A DNA stretch of 64,000 bases from Paroedura picta (taxonomy: Eukaryota; Chordata; Lepidosauria; Squamata; Gekkonidae). The DNA lies in the NCBI RefSeq assembly GCF_049243985.1, contig NC_135379.1:23830001-23894000 (forward strand), read 5' to 3'. Below the pieces are notes generated by a model. That model did no database searches. It saw only the letters and a list, made by a program, of their open reading frames with translations, and was not told the DNA's origin. Both the position numbers and the translations under genes were made by a program. Positions 11,341 through 24,800 of the stretch are shown piece after piece. How positions within the stretch are numbered: the stretch's first letter is position 1; each line of letters opens with the position of its first letter.

Positions 11341-13116
11341 CTGATGTCATGAATCAGTCTTGCCAAATGGAAGATAAAATTTGGCCATGCTATCCGTACA
11401 ACACAGAATTTAGCCATTTTAGGTTTGTTTAGTAATGAAAAAGAATAATTCAGAGTACAAAATTTATGTAAACATTTTCTTTAAAAAATCTGCTACTGTT
11501 ATAGTACCTGAAAACAAAAAGGCATGCTGGTTGCTGGAAGTAACATTTCTCTCCATTGTTGGTTGCCTTCATATTCATGAAGTCAGTGGGATTAAAAGGA
11601 TGTAGCTCTGTTTAGGGTTGCCCTGTAAATACCATCGACATGGACTGCCCAAGGTTAAGATGTTTAATTTTCATGGTTTGCATTCTGTGTGAAAAACAAG
11701 TCATTGTATTTGCCTCAGAATTTCAATACTGGTTTTATAGTTACCTCCTATATTGTGATTAACTACAAAGGGTAGTTATTATTTTACTGACAAAATTCAG
11801 ATTAATGAACGGTGAAATATTGGGTTAGGTAGACACAGTGTAAAAGCCGATGAATTACATTACGATTTGCCTCTATAATGTGCCCTTTCTTATGCTGTCT
11901 TAAGAAAAATAAAAACCCTGCTCAGTTTCAAAGGGGCATAACCAACAATCTTTCTCACTGCTGTTTTGAGCACATGATGAATGCTCAGTACCCTTTCTTT
12001 AGTATTTGGATTTGAGGCTGATGTAGCTATCAAACTGTCAGGAGCCTTAATGGCATTGTTCGACTCTGTCTCTCAAAAAAAACCCAACAAAATCCTACAG
12101 TTCTCACTCAGCCTCACCCCTGAGCAATCACAGCAGAACATTCAAGCTCTCTTTTGAGTGAAAGGGGAAAAAAAGTTCAGCAAGCCCAAAAATGCAAAAT
12201 GAGAGAGAAAAATGTTGGAAATACATCAGAAGGGTACTGACATTTCTCACATGTATTTGTGATTGGATGTGAGAGTGTGTTTGGGTCACTTCTCTTGCCC
12301 ATGGGGTAGAGCTGAAGCTCAAACTGCCCCTTCTGTTGGTCCCACTGGATGCTGAGAGCCAAAAGAATCACACCGGAGCCAAGTATTTGCATAAAGGTGT
12401 ATTAAAAGTTAGCTTAAGGCTACGACAGTGTAAGGTAGCAAGTCAAGAAAAAAACAGTGTGACAGAGTTCAAAAGAGAAAGCCCTAACTGTTTCTTGTGT
12501 TGTCCTGTCCCGTCCCCCCCAATGGCTGGGAGATGAGCATAGTCCAGGGGTTCTATCTTACCCTTGAGCACAATTCAGAGTCTGAACCACAGGGTACTTA
12601 CAGATGGAGGTAAAGCCTGCAATGAAGCTGACAAACAAAGAAGCAACCTACAGATATAGTCTCGAAACTCTTTGGTGTCCCAGGGCTGAGTAATTAGGAT
12701 GATCTAATGAGGTAACCAGGACCAAATAGCCACAATACCAGTCACGTGTGAAAAGGCGATGCTATCAGAAATCCAGCCAGGATGTTACCAGGCAGTTTGG
12801 TCTAAAATATATTGTCAGGAGTGGACACCTTTCCTGACCTTTGATGTGCTTTTGCAGGTGCCAGATACCAGCCTGCCCTCATGTTGGGTAACACTCCCTC
12901 CCTTATGTTTGATCTGTCACTTTTACCCAATCAGGATGTCTTCCGAGCATGTCTTGTGTGGAGGCAGGCTGGCACTTTACCTTACATAGAAATTTCCCCA
13001 TAAGCCTCTATCCTGGTTTGGAGGTGGTAGGTGGCAATCAATTTCTCCTAGGCTGCCTCCACCCAGCTGTGAGCCAATGGCATGGACCTGGCAGCCAACT
13101 GGGCAGAAGGAGGTGA
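11341..13116. other. Intergenic DNA, no gene recognised
   Basis: No exon-like segment was found. Parts of 12340-12990 look repeat-like in composition, but I cannot assign a family. Confidence 0.45.
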
Positions 13117-13189
13117 TAATGGGGTTGCCAATTCCAATTTGGGAAATTCCTGAAGATTTAGAGACTGTGTCTTACGTCCTATACAACCA

Positions 13190-13930
13190 ACACATGGTTT
13201 TGTTATTCCAGGATACTCTTCCGGTAGCTCATTCCACCAAGTGGGGGCCGGGACCAAAAAGGCCCTGGCCCTGGTTGAGGCCAGGCACGCCTCCCGGGGG
13301 CCGGGTATGACCAACAAATTTGTGCCCGCAAAGCGGAAAACCCTGCGGGGGGCATAGGGCGCAAGGCAGTCGCTCAAGTATGTGGGTCCCAGACCGCGGA
13401 TGGCCTTAAAGAACCTTGAACCTGATCCGGGCAGCAATCAGTAACCAGTGCAGCTGCCTCAGCACAGGCTGGATGTGGGTCCTCCATGGTGTTCCTGTGA
13501 GGACCTTAGCAGCTGCATTTTGTACCAGCTGTAGTTTCTGGATCAGGCCCGAGGGCAGGCCCGCGTAGAGTGAGTTACAGAAATCTATTCTGGAGGTGAC
13601 CATCGCATGGATCAGTGTGGCTAGGTGTTCGGGAGACAGATAGGGTGCTAGTAGTCAAGCCTGGCACAGATGGAAAAATACCTGGCCTGAGCCTCCAAGG
13701 TTAGTGAGACATCCAAGGTCACTCCCTGGCTTGGGACGCGATGATCCGTTGCGTCCCTGCCAAGGTGGGTAAGTGAGCTTCCTGAACTGCCCCCCTCCCA
13801 CCAAACCACAGGATCTCTGTCTTGACATGGTTGAGTTTCAGGCGGCTCTGCTTGAGCCAACCAGCCACGGCTTCCAAACGTCTGGCAAATGGTTCCAGGG
13901 GGCAGTCCGGGCAGCCGTCCATCAGGAGAT
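13190..13930 (-). mobile_element. L2-like LINE fragment, C-terminal half of the reverse transcriptase ORF
   Basis: Minus-strand translation gives pieces typical of L2-group ORF2: LLMDGCPDCPLEPFARRLEA and WLKQSRLKLNHVKTEILWFG near 13.7-13.92 kb, then SRIDFCNSLYAGLP, LQLVQNAAAKVLTGTPWR, LRQLHWLLIAARIRFKVL near 13.4-13.6 kb, and VPAPTWWNELPEE near 13.2 kb. The frame shifts several times, so it is dead. The 5' part and the 3' tail are missing. Confidence 0.88.
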
Positions 13931-15004
13931 AAAAGTTTTAAACCCGTTGGAGAGGCCTCCTGTAAGCTGTTCTTTCCTTCCGTTTCTCTTCATTTTATTG
14001 TGGCCACATTTGTTGCCATATGTGTGAGAGAGATAAATAGATTTTTGTGATATGTTATAGATACATAGGTGTGCCTTTACTTTCATCTATGAAGCATTAG
14101 AGGTTATGAAATAGTTAAATATTTGAAAGAACATTACTTAAGAAATGTGAACAAACAATGAACCTCTGCAAAGAATGCACACTGTAAATTTTTGGTTTTA
14201 TTTTAAAATATTAATAGCATTTTTGGAGGGGCATGAACAATCCACAGCCTATGGAATGGTAGAACTAATTAACGGCCTCTTTTTTTTCAAATTATCCTTT
14301 ATGTAATAACCATTAGTTCTCATTGTCTCAGAGGAAGTGTCTCTTTCTCAATCAGTTGAATTCAAAGTAATAGTTAGAATATTGAAGAGGATAAACTGCT
14401 TTGACTTCTCTGCCCATTTGAAATTATTCATCACTTGTTAAAGTATGCTATCAGCCTTTAGAACTCCTCACCTTTGACTTCAGAGAAATATGACAGTTCA
14501 ATCCAGCTTCAATGAAGCAATTACTCAGTTTTATAGGTCATTATATAGCCATTCTTCCAAGTCACCTTTTAAGACAAGACAGAGTTGGGAAACATATCTG
14601 CAGTATGACTTCTCAGATTATATTTGACAAAAGAACCCATGCAAAATTAAAGTAATTCCCTTCAATGCTAGGCACAGATTAATTCATTTTAGCTTCCAAC
14701 TGCCTGACATTCATGACAAAATTTTATACTCTATTCTTTTGTACTGTTCTATAAATACACAGGGCATTATAGCATGCCCATTTGTCACGTTGTTTCAGAT
14801 GCAATCACTTGGAAAGGATGTATTGGCTCGGTCCTAAATCAACAGCATGAAATTTACACATTATCACTTTCTTTTACTATCTGTGAAAGTGGAAGTAAAG
14901 AATTGTCCTTTTAATTAACCCCCAGTATGTGTCCTTTGCCTGAAAAATGTTGTGGATATATTATCTGATTAGCTTGCAAGCCAATGATATAGATTTGTGT
15001 AACT
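13931..15004. other. AT-rich intergenic DNA without recognisable repeats
   Basis: About 1 kb of low-GC sequence with no repeat family or gene that I can identify. Confidence 0.5.
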
Positions 15005-15075
15005 GTCATAGGTTAATGTCTAACAGAGTCTGAGAACCTTTGAGTGACAGGCTGTTCAAGCAGAATTATGTTGAG
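15005..15075 (+). repeat. Short fragment of the LTR-like dispersed repeat
   Basis: The words ggttaat, agagtctgag and gagtgacaggctgttcaag match the start of the copies at 17060-17490 and 9000-9515. Confidence 0.4.
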
Positions 15076-15114
15076 AGAATTGAGGAATGGAAGCTGAGAA
15101 CCCTCTGGTGGCCC

Positions 15115-15345
15115 TGGCTCCATGCGGGACTGGGAGGCCATGCAGAAGCCTACAGCATCCCCAGCACCCTGGTCTCGCTGCTCCGTGTGGTGTGGGGAGG
15201 CAGGCAGGGCGGAAGCTTCCGGTGGGTCCAGTTCTGTGTAGAACCAGGAAGCAGCGCAGAAGCCTCCAGGGTCCCCAGCACCCTGGGCTTGCTGCTTTGC
15301 ATACCGCAGGGAGGTGGGCGGGGAAGTGAGTGGTCAGCCGGGGTG
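15115..15345. repeat. GC-rich tandem duplication, unit about 117 bp, two diverged copies
   Basis: Both units share the words gcagaagcct, ccccagcaccctgg and a downstream G-rich part (ggaggcaggcagggcgg against ggaggtgggcggggaag). It is more GC-rich than its flanks. The frames in it are not gene-like. Confidence 0.65.
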
Positions 15346-15484
15346 GAGGCCTTTGGGGCCATGGCCAAGGCAATTTTAAGTAGCACAGAGAAGAAGCTCT
15401 CTGAGATTAGAAACTAAGACTCCTCCAACACTAAACTTCAAAGCTGTCCTAATTTCATCTCATGAAAAAAGGACGGTTCAAAAT

Positions 15485-15743
15485 GAGTATAATAACAGAA
15501 GAAAGAACCTATCCTAGGCTATAATAAACAATTCCACAATAAGTGTAACTAAAAATGGCTCATCTCTTCATGACCACTAGCAAACATTAAGTTGAAAAAC
15601 AACCACTGATGAAAACTCACTTGAAAACGGTTATAATCTGGAGGCCGTTTTGGTTGTTCTATTAAAAGAAGAGATGAGACATTTTTAGTTACATTTATTG
15701 TGGAATTGTTTATTATAGCCTAGGATAGGTTCTTTATTATACT
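15485..15743. mobile_element. Foldback element with ~70-bp terminal inverted repeats
   Basis: The left arm (about 15485-15566, with aagaacctatcctaggct and acaattccacaataa) is mirrored by the right arm (about 15671-15743) with only a few mismatches. The loop of about 105 bp has its own weak inverted words (aacaacca, tggttgtt). Length and lack of coding sequence fit a MITE. No clear target duplication is visible, so the superfamily is open. Confidence 0.8.
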
Positions 15744-17059
15744 AATTTCAACTGAACTATAGGCATTGCTAGTATCTTCTTCTCATATCTTTTGCTTATT
15801 TTAACAGACTATTAATATTGTTTTTCTGAGGAGGGATAAAAGAATTTACAATACAGATATTCAGCCTCACCTACTAAGCAGATAGAATCACTCTTTCTGG
15901 ATGATTTTCCTCTGATCTCCCCACAATGACATTTCCTGGATCACAGAACAAAGCATATAAAGCTCTCTGTATACAGTGAAAAGAGACACATTTTCATTAT
16001 TGCATTAGTACATGCCTAGCAGCAGTGAATTAAAGTTGTGAGTGTTGTTTTCTGGGTTTCCACATCTGACAGCTGTTTTTGAAATTCACAAAATAAGCAT
16101 GCCATTGATACCATATGAGACTCCACTTGCATTTTGACGATTACAGTTTTGATTTGTACAGAAAGGCTTTCTGCACCTCTTCCAGGAGGTTGGCAGTTGA
16201 GCAGAGCACAATGAAGCAGGCCCTTAGCCATATTTTACCATTCTTCAAAATGCCCATTATGTTTCAGAAGGAAGACAAGGAAATAGTTTACATGAGTAAG
16301 AATGGTAGAAGATAGACAGCCTGTGACTGACACCTGTTTCAGATACAAAGCTATAGTTCAGTAAAAGCTAGAAACAGTTTCCTTTAATATGCTATAATGG
16401 ATTTTGAGGAACACCAGTTCCTATATTGCTTGAAATTTTCTTTGGTGCTGTGTGGCTTCATTCATTCTGTATCAGCTTGTACAAATCATTCAGCATATTA
16501 TATATCATTAGCATACTACATTCAAGGATTTTATAGAAATGAAAACTATAGAGCTTTTCTTGAGAGTAAGCAGAGGAACAGAAGAAGCTTGGATGTGAAA
16601 TTGAGCAGTCACACTACCCTCAAAAATATTTCCCAGGAAAAAAACAGGTTGTCATGATTTTTCTGTTCACATAACATTAAGGATTAGAACAATGGTTGAT
16701 TTAATTCTGCATCCTGTTTTCTACAAGTGTCAGCTAGAAGGTCCAGGAAAGCACGTGAAAGAGGGACACAAACACACTAACATTTCTGCCAACAACTACT
16801 ACTATTAAAATATACTGCCTTTGAATGTGGAGGTCCCATGTAGCAGCCTAAGCTAGTGACCATCACTAAAGATTGTGACAATGAGTTCCAGAATAAATTA
16901 CTCTACCTGTGAAAAAAGTACTTTGATCAAATTACAGAACCCATCCAAAGTAACTAAGATGTACAAAGTCCCAGCAGCAATAGATTTATGTTAATTCCTG
17001 TTTAATTCCAGGAATATAGTACATACTTGAATACAGCTGTGATAGACTGCACTTTAAAG
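15744..17059. other. Intergenic DNA, nothing recognised
   Basis: AT-rich, with no coding pattern or repeat family that I recognise. Confidence 0.5.
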
Positions 17060-17490
17060 CCACAGTGAAGGGTTAATTCTTCAGAGTCTTGAGTGACAAG
17101 CTATTCCAAGAGATCTGATTGGTTAGCATTCATAATTCAGCCAACACAGCAGCTTAACACAAACACTAGAACTTGGGAAAGTTGGCAAGGACGAGTAGTT
17201 AGTTAGGAGGAGATCTTCTTGTGAGTGAATTTCCCTATGCAGACAGGTAGTTAGCTCTGAAGAACGGAGAGATCTGTGGTCTAGTGTGATTAGGAACACC
17301 CTTTGGAGACCTTAAGACTCAGCTTAAAAGTTAAGACAAGTACTAATGCTTCAAGGAAAGAGTGTACCTGCCTTCTAGAAACCAAAAGTCAGAAAATACA
17401 AAATTATACTGGAGTGTTTGGGAAAACACTGGAACAAGTGTCTCATCACAAATATTTAAATAACCATTAATAGCTTAATAAAACTCAGCC
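17060..17490 (+). repeat. Dispersed LTR-like repeat, copy 2
   Basis: It shares ordered blocks with the minus-strand copy at 9000-9515: ggttaattcttcagag, ccaagagatctgattggtta, ttggcaaggacgagtag, gaaagagtgtacc. Near the end it has an AATAAA (in taataaaactcag), as LTRs often do. It is an old, non-coding fossil of uncertain class. Confidence 0.5.
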
Positions 17491-17549
17491 TGGAAAGAAC
17501 TAGTCTGTGCATGAATTGATTTTACTTGTTACCTCAGAAATTTTGAACC

Positions 17550-17990
17550 TGATTTCACCTGACCTTCCCCTTGTATCTTGAATATTATATAAGCTCCCAA
17601 AGAACGTTAAGATCAGGCAAATTAATGTGCTTAAGGTCCCTGGCACTAGGGAGATAAAAGTAGCTTCGATCAGGACCAGAGTCTTTTTCGTGTTGGCACC
17701 AGCCTGGTGACACACTCTGACTGAAGAGATCAGGTTCCCTGAGACTTCAGAGTTCTGGAGGGCCTGCAAAATTGTGCTGTTTCACCAATTTTATGGTTAA
17801 GGCCATGAAATGCTGGCCTCCCCACTTGAAACATCCACTAACAGAGACCCCTCCAAACTCTGATAAACCCCAAGGGATATTAGGAGGTAATTTTTAATGA
17901 TCACTGTTTTATCTCATGATATATGGTTATAAAATGTTGTCAACCACCCCAAGCTTACAGAATGGGGCAGTATGGAAATAAAATATTAAT
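17550..17990 (+). repeat. Old L2-like LINE 3' end
   Basis: The text around 17560-17790 is the reverse-complement counterpart of the L2 3' region at 55440-55700 (ctccagaactctgaagtctc, gaacctgatctcttcagtca, a diverged caccaggctggtgcc). A tail with gtcaaccaccccaagcttac and gggcagtatggaaataaaat follows at 17938-17985, as in L2 3' ends. It is strongly diverged. Confidence 0.6.
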
Positions 17991-18587
17991 TTATGGCACA
18001 AGTGCAAATTTGAACATGGGTTTCCCAAATTCTAGCCTGACTAACCACTGCATCACGCTGCTACAAAACCAGCTACCTGACCTTTTAGTTTTCCCTCCCA
18101 GATCCTGTAATATTCAGTAGCAAGCACAGCAGACTTTCACAACAGAAAATATGGTGGCTTTTACCAAGGCACAATGGAAGCAGATCTTTCCAAGTTTTTT
18201 TTTCTTTTAAATGTCCATGGGGATTTGCAACTCAATGAGGGACTCAATCTATAGACTGAATGTTATCCATGACATTCTTCAAATAATTTAAAATAGAAAA
18301 CATCATATGGAATCTACTATGAGCTGCTTTACGCCACATAATACTTCCTGCTCATAGGATGCATTTCAGAAAGAAATAATGGAAACCAAAATAAAAGGCT
18401 ATAAGTACTTTTTGTAGTTGTTTTTAATTTTAATTTTTTTTGAGAAACCTTATTTTTCACTCATAGTTCACACTAGCATTTTAACTAAATTGTATTTTGA
18501 ATCAATGATAACATATTTTAGGCAAGTGCCCATGTCAGGAAATTTTTGTTTCACAAAAGATGACAGCATTAAGATTTCAAGTTCAAT

Positions 18588-18593
18588 TTTATT
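18588..18593 (-). terminator. Polyadenylation signal of NDUFA4
   Basis: An AATAAA hexamer on the minus strand lies about 160 bases after the NDUFA4 stop codon, which gives a short 3' UTR ending near 18.57 kb. It is the first canonical hexamer after the stop. Confidence 0.6.
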
Positions 18594-18751
18594 AAGCCCC
18601 AACAGGCTTTTTTACAGAACATGATTGAAGTGTCATGTGCAACAGAATTCTGTATTTCCTGGATGTTTAAGCGTATGAGTTGTGCGGACAGCTTCTGGAA
18701 GACCTGAAGACCTTCATTTTGTGCAGCTTGCCAAGGGAGTAAATTTGTTCT

Positions 18752-18808
18752 TTAGAAGTCTGGGCCTTCTTTTTTCAGCTTTTTGTAGTCCATGTTAACT
18801 GCAAAAAA
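18752..18808 (-). CDS. NDUFA4: NDUFA4 exon 4 (C-terminal coding part)
   Basis: It encodes [18 protein letters not shown] and a TAA stop. The acceptor is CTAG just before the six-T run, and the exon joins in phase 0 after QYK. Confidence 0.96.
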   Translation of the reverse strand, partial: FFAVNMDYKKLKKEGPDF

Positions 18809-21800
18809 CTAGAGAAGGGAAAGATATTAAGACAGGAATCATGTGTGTATAAAAATGTCTATTTTTTTTTTGTGAATATGTGCTATTTCATACTTTCTTG
18901 CCACATTAGAGCTTGCAGTTGCAGATTCATTATCATGGGCCAATTCAATACCTTATTTTGTTACATTTTTCCTACATATTATTCCTGCATGGCCTATGAA
19001 ATTTAAGTTTAAAAGAAGTTTAAATCCTGCTTTAATCTCTAGTTTTGCAGTGAAAGAATCTCTTGCAAAGGTGTCATAATTACAGTCCCTTTGTCTGATT
19101 TAAACCATTTAAATGGACAACACACCACTATAGGTATGGTAAGAGATAAGAGGGGGACGCTGTTGCCACCATGTGAGCCAGACAAGCAGAGGCAGTGGCA
19201 CTGGGGGGCGGGGGGGATGCTGCTGCCATAGTTCCCTAAACTAATGGGAAAGGGAACTGGTAGGCAGGCAAAGTGAAGAAAGGGTAGCAGTCCGATGAGT
19301 AGAACAGCAGGCAGGAGTTATGCAAGCCTCCCACTCATTTATTTATTTTTTTGCTGGTTGCTATTGGTGGAGGACTGGGAGTTCAAAGTTGACTACTAAG
19401 GTGAGTGAGCTGATGGTGACAGCATTTGGACCCACCCCATAATCTCATTTTTTCTGTATTAAATTTCCAGTACTGCAGAAGGCTAAAAAGCATCAGTATG
19501 ATTCAGTACAGTAGTGCTTCAACACTAATGTCAACAGCACAATACCAAATACATTCTAGCTGTCATACAATCTCATGCGGCATAGACACCACAGTTCTGC
19601 AAAATTCAAGCCATCTGAAAGTACAATACATTTCAGCACATCAAATGGAACGGCTTTGCATTTATTTCTACAAAAGTACTACGATGTTAGTAAAGTTAAG
19701 AAGTGTACTATAAATGGCCCTGTTCTCCAGTGTGGAGAAAATTCTGTATCTATGTTAAAACACTTTAAACAGAATTAGAAACTTATCAAAGATTGTGACC
19801 AATTAATAGTTTAAGTTGTAATCAATCATATTTGCATATATCTGCACCTAAAAGCTTTGAAGAAATGCATATTATTTTGAGATGATGCATGACTGTTTCA
19901 TGGCAGGCATACACATGAACACACACTGAGTTTCAACATCTCAAAAATGCTTACCCTTCTACAGATCTTAATGTTCTGCCAAGGAAGTGCCACTGCAGTT
20001 ATTTTAAGTTGTCTACATATTTATTCTTTCCACAAGCCCTTTAGAAACACAGCTGAATGACATATTTTATACAAAACCAAATATGGGAGAAATGAAGCTA
20101 AGATTGCCTTAACTGGTAAACTGTTACACAACTGCAGCTGGCTTACTCAGAGTCTGCTTATAAGACATTTTGGTGTGACTCCAAATGAGTCTCTCACATA
20201 ATAAAAACACAAGAGAACATTTTCAGATAAAATAAACTAGTTCAGTGCATAGAAGGTCTATATAGGCAGTTTAATTTAACTTTGGAACTCTTCAGCAAAA
20301 ATGGCACATTTCCTATTGAAATCGGTCAAAAATGTCTACATGCTGAGGTGCAAAATGACAATAGAAATTTAAGCTAAGTTTGATCTTTCAGCTTCATACT
20401 TTCTCCCACCATCGCCCAGAACAATCAAAAATCAGAAAGTGGCTAGAGTTCTACATTAACTCAGAAATATTTACAAAATAATTGTGTGTTTTTTAAGTAA
20501 AACAACAAAAAATCAATTCAAAAAAACAAATGAACCTATGTGGTACTTCCTTTCTTCAGCACATATACATGATCTTACAAAAGATTTATTTTGGATATTA
20601 ATGGTACATTCTTTTCTATTTGTACCTGAGTATTCCACTGGAACCTTGAGCATTGCAGATTAGGACTCAGCAGAACCATGGGGTATGAAATATTGTACAT
20701 GTTGATGAGTTGCCCCTTGTTGCATCTTCAGAATATTTATCACCACATACTCCACAAACAGGTGAACATCTTAGGTTCACTCTATATATGATGTTTCATG
20801 TATATTTTTGTTAAATTAATAGAGAGCTCAGTTTGAATTTTACCACTGAGAAAACCTTTTAGTCGAAACACATTTGGTATTGGTTCTTGCATATGGAGAT
20901 AATTTGCACCTTTTAATCTGAAGTTATATGATTTGTCTTTACATTAAGAATAAGTATTTACTTGCAGAACTATAGGACTGTGGTTTTTAAATGATATTTT
21001 AGCACTTCTGAATGTATAAATAGAGATTTTGCATCATACCTTGTATTGGTCATTGGGTCCCAGCTTGTTCCAAGGCTCTGGGTTATTTTTCTTGTCCCAG
21101 CTACATAGGGAACGATGACAAAAGTAAACCTTACATCAACCACTACACATTCATAAAGTTAATATGGCATAACCAATAGATAGACATTGTCCTGGAAATT
21201 CTCACTATTGTAACTATGCCCTGCCATCTGCCACCATTCATAAAAGCACAGAGGTCTTCAGCAACCCAGGTTATACATGAAGCAGAGTCTATTTTAACAA
21301 CCTTATCAAGTTACCATTTAAGGCCAAAGTGGTATCACAAAAATATTAAGTTTTGCTGATATTTAGCATGGATGGTGGAAGTTTGTAATGAAATGATGAG
21401 TGATGCTTGTAACTCAATCCTGTACACTCTATAAGCAGTAAATAGGTTAAAAATTCTTCTTTAGCCTCTACATTTTGATTGGTTACTTTATTTTAAAGTG
21501 TGCACATTTTACGCAAAAGCGCCTTGAAAACTCTTTTTAGTTAAGTTGTTTTTATATGCACAATACAGAACCACATTTTAAAGTTTAAGCATTACCACTG
21601 AGTTTTAAATTGAGAATGTTAGTGAGGAAGTTTTATATTATACAGGCCACCTTTTACTGCACAATTAAATGGGAACACCACTAAAGAAAGCATACTTACC
21701 AGACATCAGGATTGAAAAGAGCCAGACGCAAGAGGTACAAGCCTGCAGCAACTCCTCCAGAGCCAATAAACAGGAAAAGAGGATACAACTATAAGAAATA

Positions 21801-24800
21801 AAAACTTATGGTGTTAAAGGGCAGATCTCAAGTTATGATGTACCTAGCCAAACTGTAAATCACACATTGATACACAATAGGTAAATATTAGGGACAAAAA
21901 ATGTAAGCATGTAGTAATATGGAAGAGGGAGGAAAGTTAAATAGGAAAGCAGTACTAAACAAAATTCTTGTGCTAGCCAACAACATTCCAAACCTGCCAA
22001 CAATCATAAAGACCAAGAAAAGGTATGGGTAAGAGAGATGAGTTCTGTAGGATGCAGTACTGTTTCTGCATGAGGAATCTGCCACTGGACAAACTCTGGT
22101 TGCTGGCAGGTTTTAGAGGCCCCTCCACATGACGTCACCTGCATCCCGAGGCTGTCCAGGGGCTGGCTTGCATTTTGCCCAAATTTGCCTCAAGATGAGG
22201 GAAATGGCAAAAGGTGGATTTGCCACTTTTGATCTCGCATCCCATCAGTGAGCAAGCAGGGGCAAGCCCATATGGAGGGGGAAAGACGTGATATTCTCTG
22301 TAGCATTGTCCCGCCCTCATACCAGTCCTCCCCTCTCCATATCCTGCTCCAAATAATTTTTAAAATAATGGCCTGGTTGTGTTGCAGCACAACTGCAAAG
22401 CTACATTATCAAAGGTAAAATAAAATCTTCTGCAAAATGTCTACGGTCTTTTCGGGATCAGGCAGGCAAAACACAGTCCCATTTCTGTTTTCTGGAGGTG
22501 GGGGTGAGCTGGGAAAGTGGGGAGGAATCAAGCAGCCTTCTCCTGATCATCCAGGTGTCCTGAACGCTTTGCTTTTAAGCCAACTGTTTATAAAAATGAC
22601 TTTTTAAGCTCCAGTTACCATGTTCGGCCTCTCACAAAACAGGCAGGCAAAACACAATCCTGTTTCTGTTTGCTGGAGGTGGGGAATGAGCTCAGAAAGC
22701 AGTCTTTCCCCGATCATTCAGGCATGTGTATGCTTTACTTTCAAGCCAACAGTTTCTACAAAATGACTTTTTTGGTTCCAGTTACCATTTCCAACATCTC
22801 ATAAATCCACCCAGACCAAAATAGAGTAAAAAAAACAAAAACAACCCACAAATCCCCCCAAAAAGGTGGGGGAGATGTTGTATCGTTCTGCCATTTCTCC
22901 ATAGCAACATGGAAGTGTTGATTTTTATTTAAAATGAATCTGTCTTGTGGCATTACTGCATAGCAACACAGAAGTGCCTTTAAAAATAATAATAATAATA
23001 TAATAATTTGGGGGCTCGGGGGGGGGGTTCAGTCCACAAGAGAACTGCTGTGCTGTGATTGGTGGCTTGTTGTGATTGACAAGCCAAGAAGTGGAAGGAG
23101 AAGTTTGTTTTGCTTTCCCTTGCAGCCTCCTCAGGAGGAAAAAACCGTGATAGGGCAGTGGGAAAACACAGAAGGGGCCTCCTGTAGGGAGCGCTGCAAA
23201 TGTGAGGTGTTTGCAAGCAGGAGGCCATTTGCGTTTTGCTCCTCATTGTGGAAACAGTCAAGTTCTTCCTATTTGCTTTCATGGCAATTTTAGATGTCCC
23301 AAACATATGTTTCTAGGGAGTCACCCAAGGGCCAGCAAATCAGAGTACCATCTCACTTATATATCATTAATACAGGGCTTCAGCCTGAAGCAGCCCTCAA
23401 AGCAGCATGGGAACTGTAGTTTTGCAACAGGAAGATATTGGTTTCTCTCTAACAAAATCCAAGCCATAAAATACTTTTTAAAAAACTGAGGCCCACCACC
23501 TCAGACTAACTTGCATTTGCAGGAGAAAAACATCCAAGGATAGTTGTTTAGTCAAATACAGGACTGACTGATTATATCAATACTAGAAATCAAGCCCACT
23601 GTATAAGAGATACAGTGAGCGCTAGCGGGCAGTGAGTGGGTGGGGGAAGGCGCCCTGCAGGGCCCAAAGGGCCAATGTGCCCCTTTGCCCATCACGGACA
23701 GAGTCCACCTCTACCCCCTTAGCGTTTTATTTATACCACTCCCGCAGAGCGGTTACAAATATCGGCCTCCCTTTCAGCTCAGGGTGCTTTACATTATAAC
23801 TCTCATATGCAGTACAGTACAATGAACATTCAATATAGAACATATTTAACACTGAAACTTGGATCAAACAGTGTAATATAACGACAGAACTTAACAACAA
23901 CAAACAGTGTGATATAACAACAGTACAATAACAATGGTCTGTCTGCACTGTCATCTGCTTTCCTCTTAGTGTGGTTTATGGGCCTTGAGGTGTGTGTGGG
24001 GGGGTGGGATTTCATACAGTAAACCAGTGGTAGTCAAACTGTGGCCCTCCAGATATCCATGGACTACAATTCCCATGAGCCAGCATGGGAATTGCAGTCC
24101 ATGGACATCTGGAGGGCCTCAGTTTGATTACCCCTGCGTAAACAGAGCACGAGATTAAACCCAGCCTGCTCCTTCCATGGGGTTTGAAGCAACAGAGCTT
24201 TGAGTACCCTGGTCAGATAAGGGCAGCATCAACCACTCCTCCTGGGAGGGCAGGGAAGAGGACAAGGCAGAACCACTTCGCCTTAGCCCAGTTCACGAAG
24301 CACTCTCATCCCCCCCCCACTGTAGAAATTAAGATTGTAGGGGGGGGGAAGGGGAGAGAATGAGGAAACCCAAGGGGCTGGCTTCAGGACTGCCTCCAAT
24401 TGTCAAGCTGTAAGCAGCCCCTTAAAATTGCATCCCCGGCAAGGGATGAACACACACACACACACAAGAGTCCAATCGCGCCTTTACGACCAACAAAGAT
24501 GCATTCAAGGCGTGAGTTTTCGAGTGCTGCGTTCTGAGGAAGAGTGCATGCACTCGAAAGCTCACTGCTTGAATAAATCTTTGTTGGCCCTAAAGGCATG
24601 ATTGGACACAATTTTTGTTGTGCTACTTCAGACCAACACGGCGACCCAGTTGATTCTATCCTGCAAGGCAGGGGTAGTCAACCTGTTGTCCTCCAGATGT
24701 TCATGGACTACAATTCCCATGAGCCACTGCCAGCGTTTGCTGGCAGGGGCTCATGGGAATTGTAGTCCATGAACATCTGGAGGACAACAGGTTGACTACC

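Noticed and set aside
15040-15417. A 125-codon frame with overlapping GC-rich frames
   Set aside because: It is explained by a GC-rich two-copy tandem duplication; there is no codon pattern or homology.
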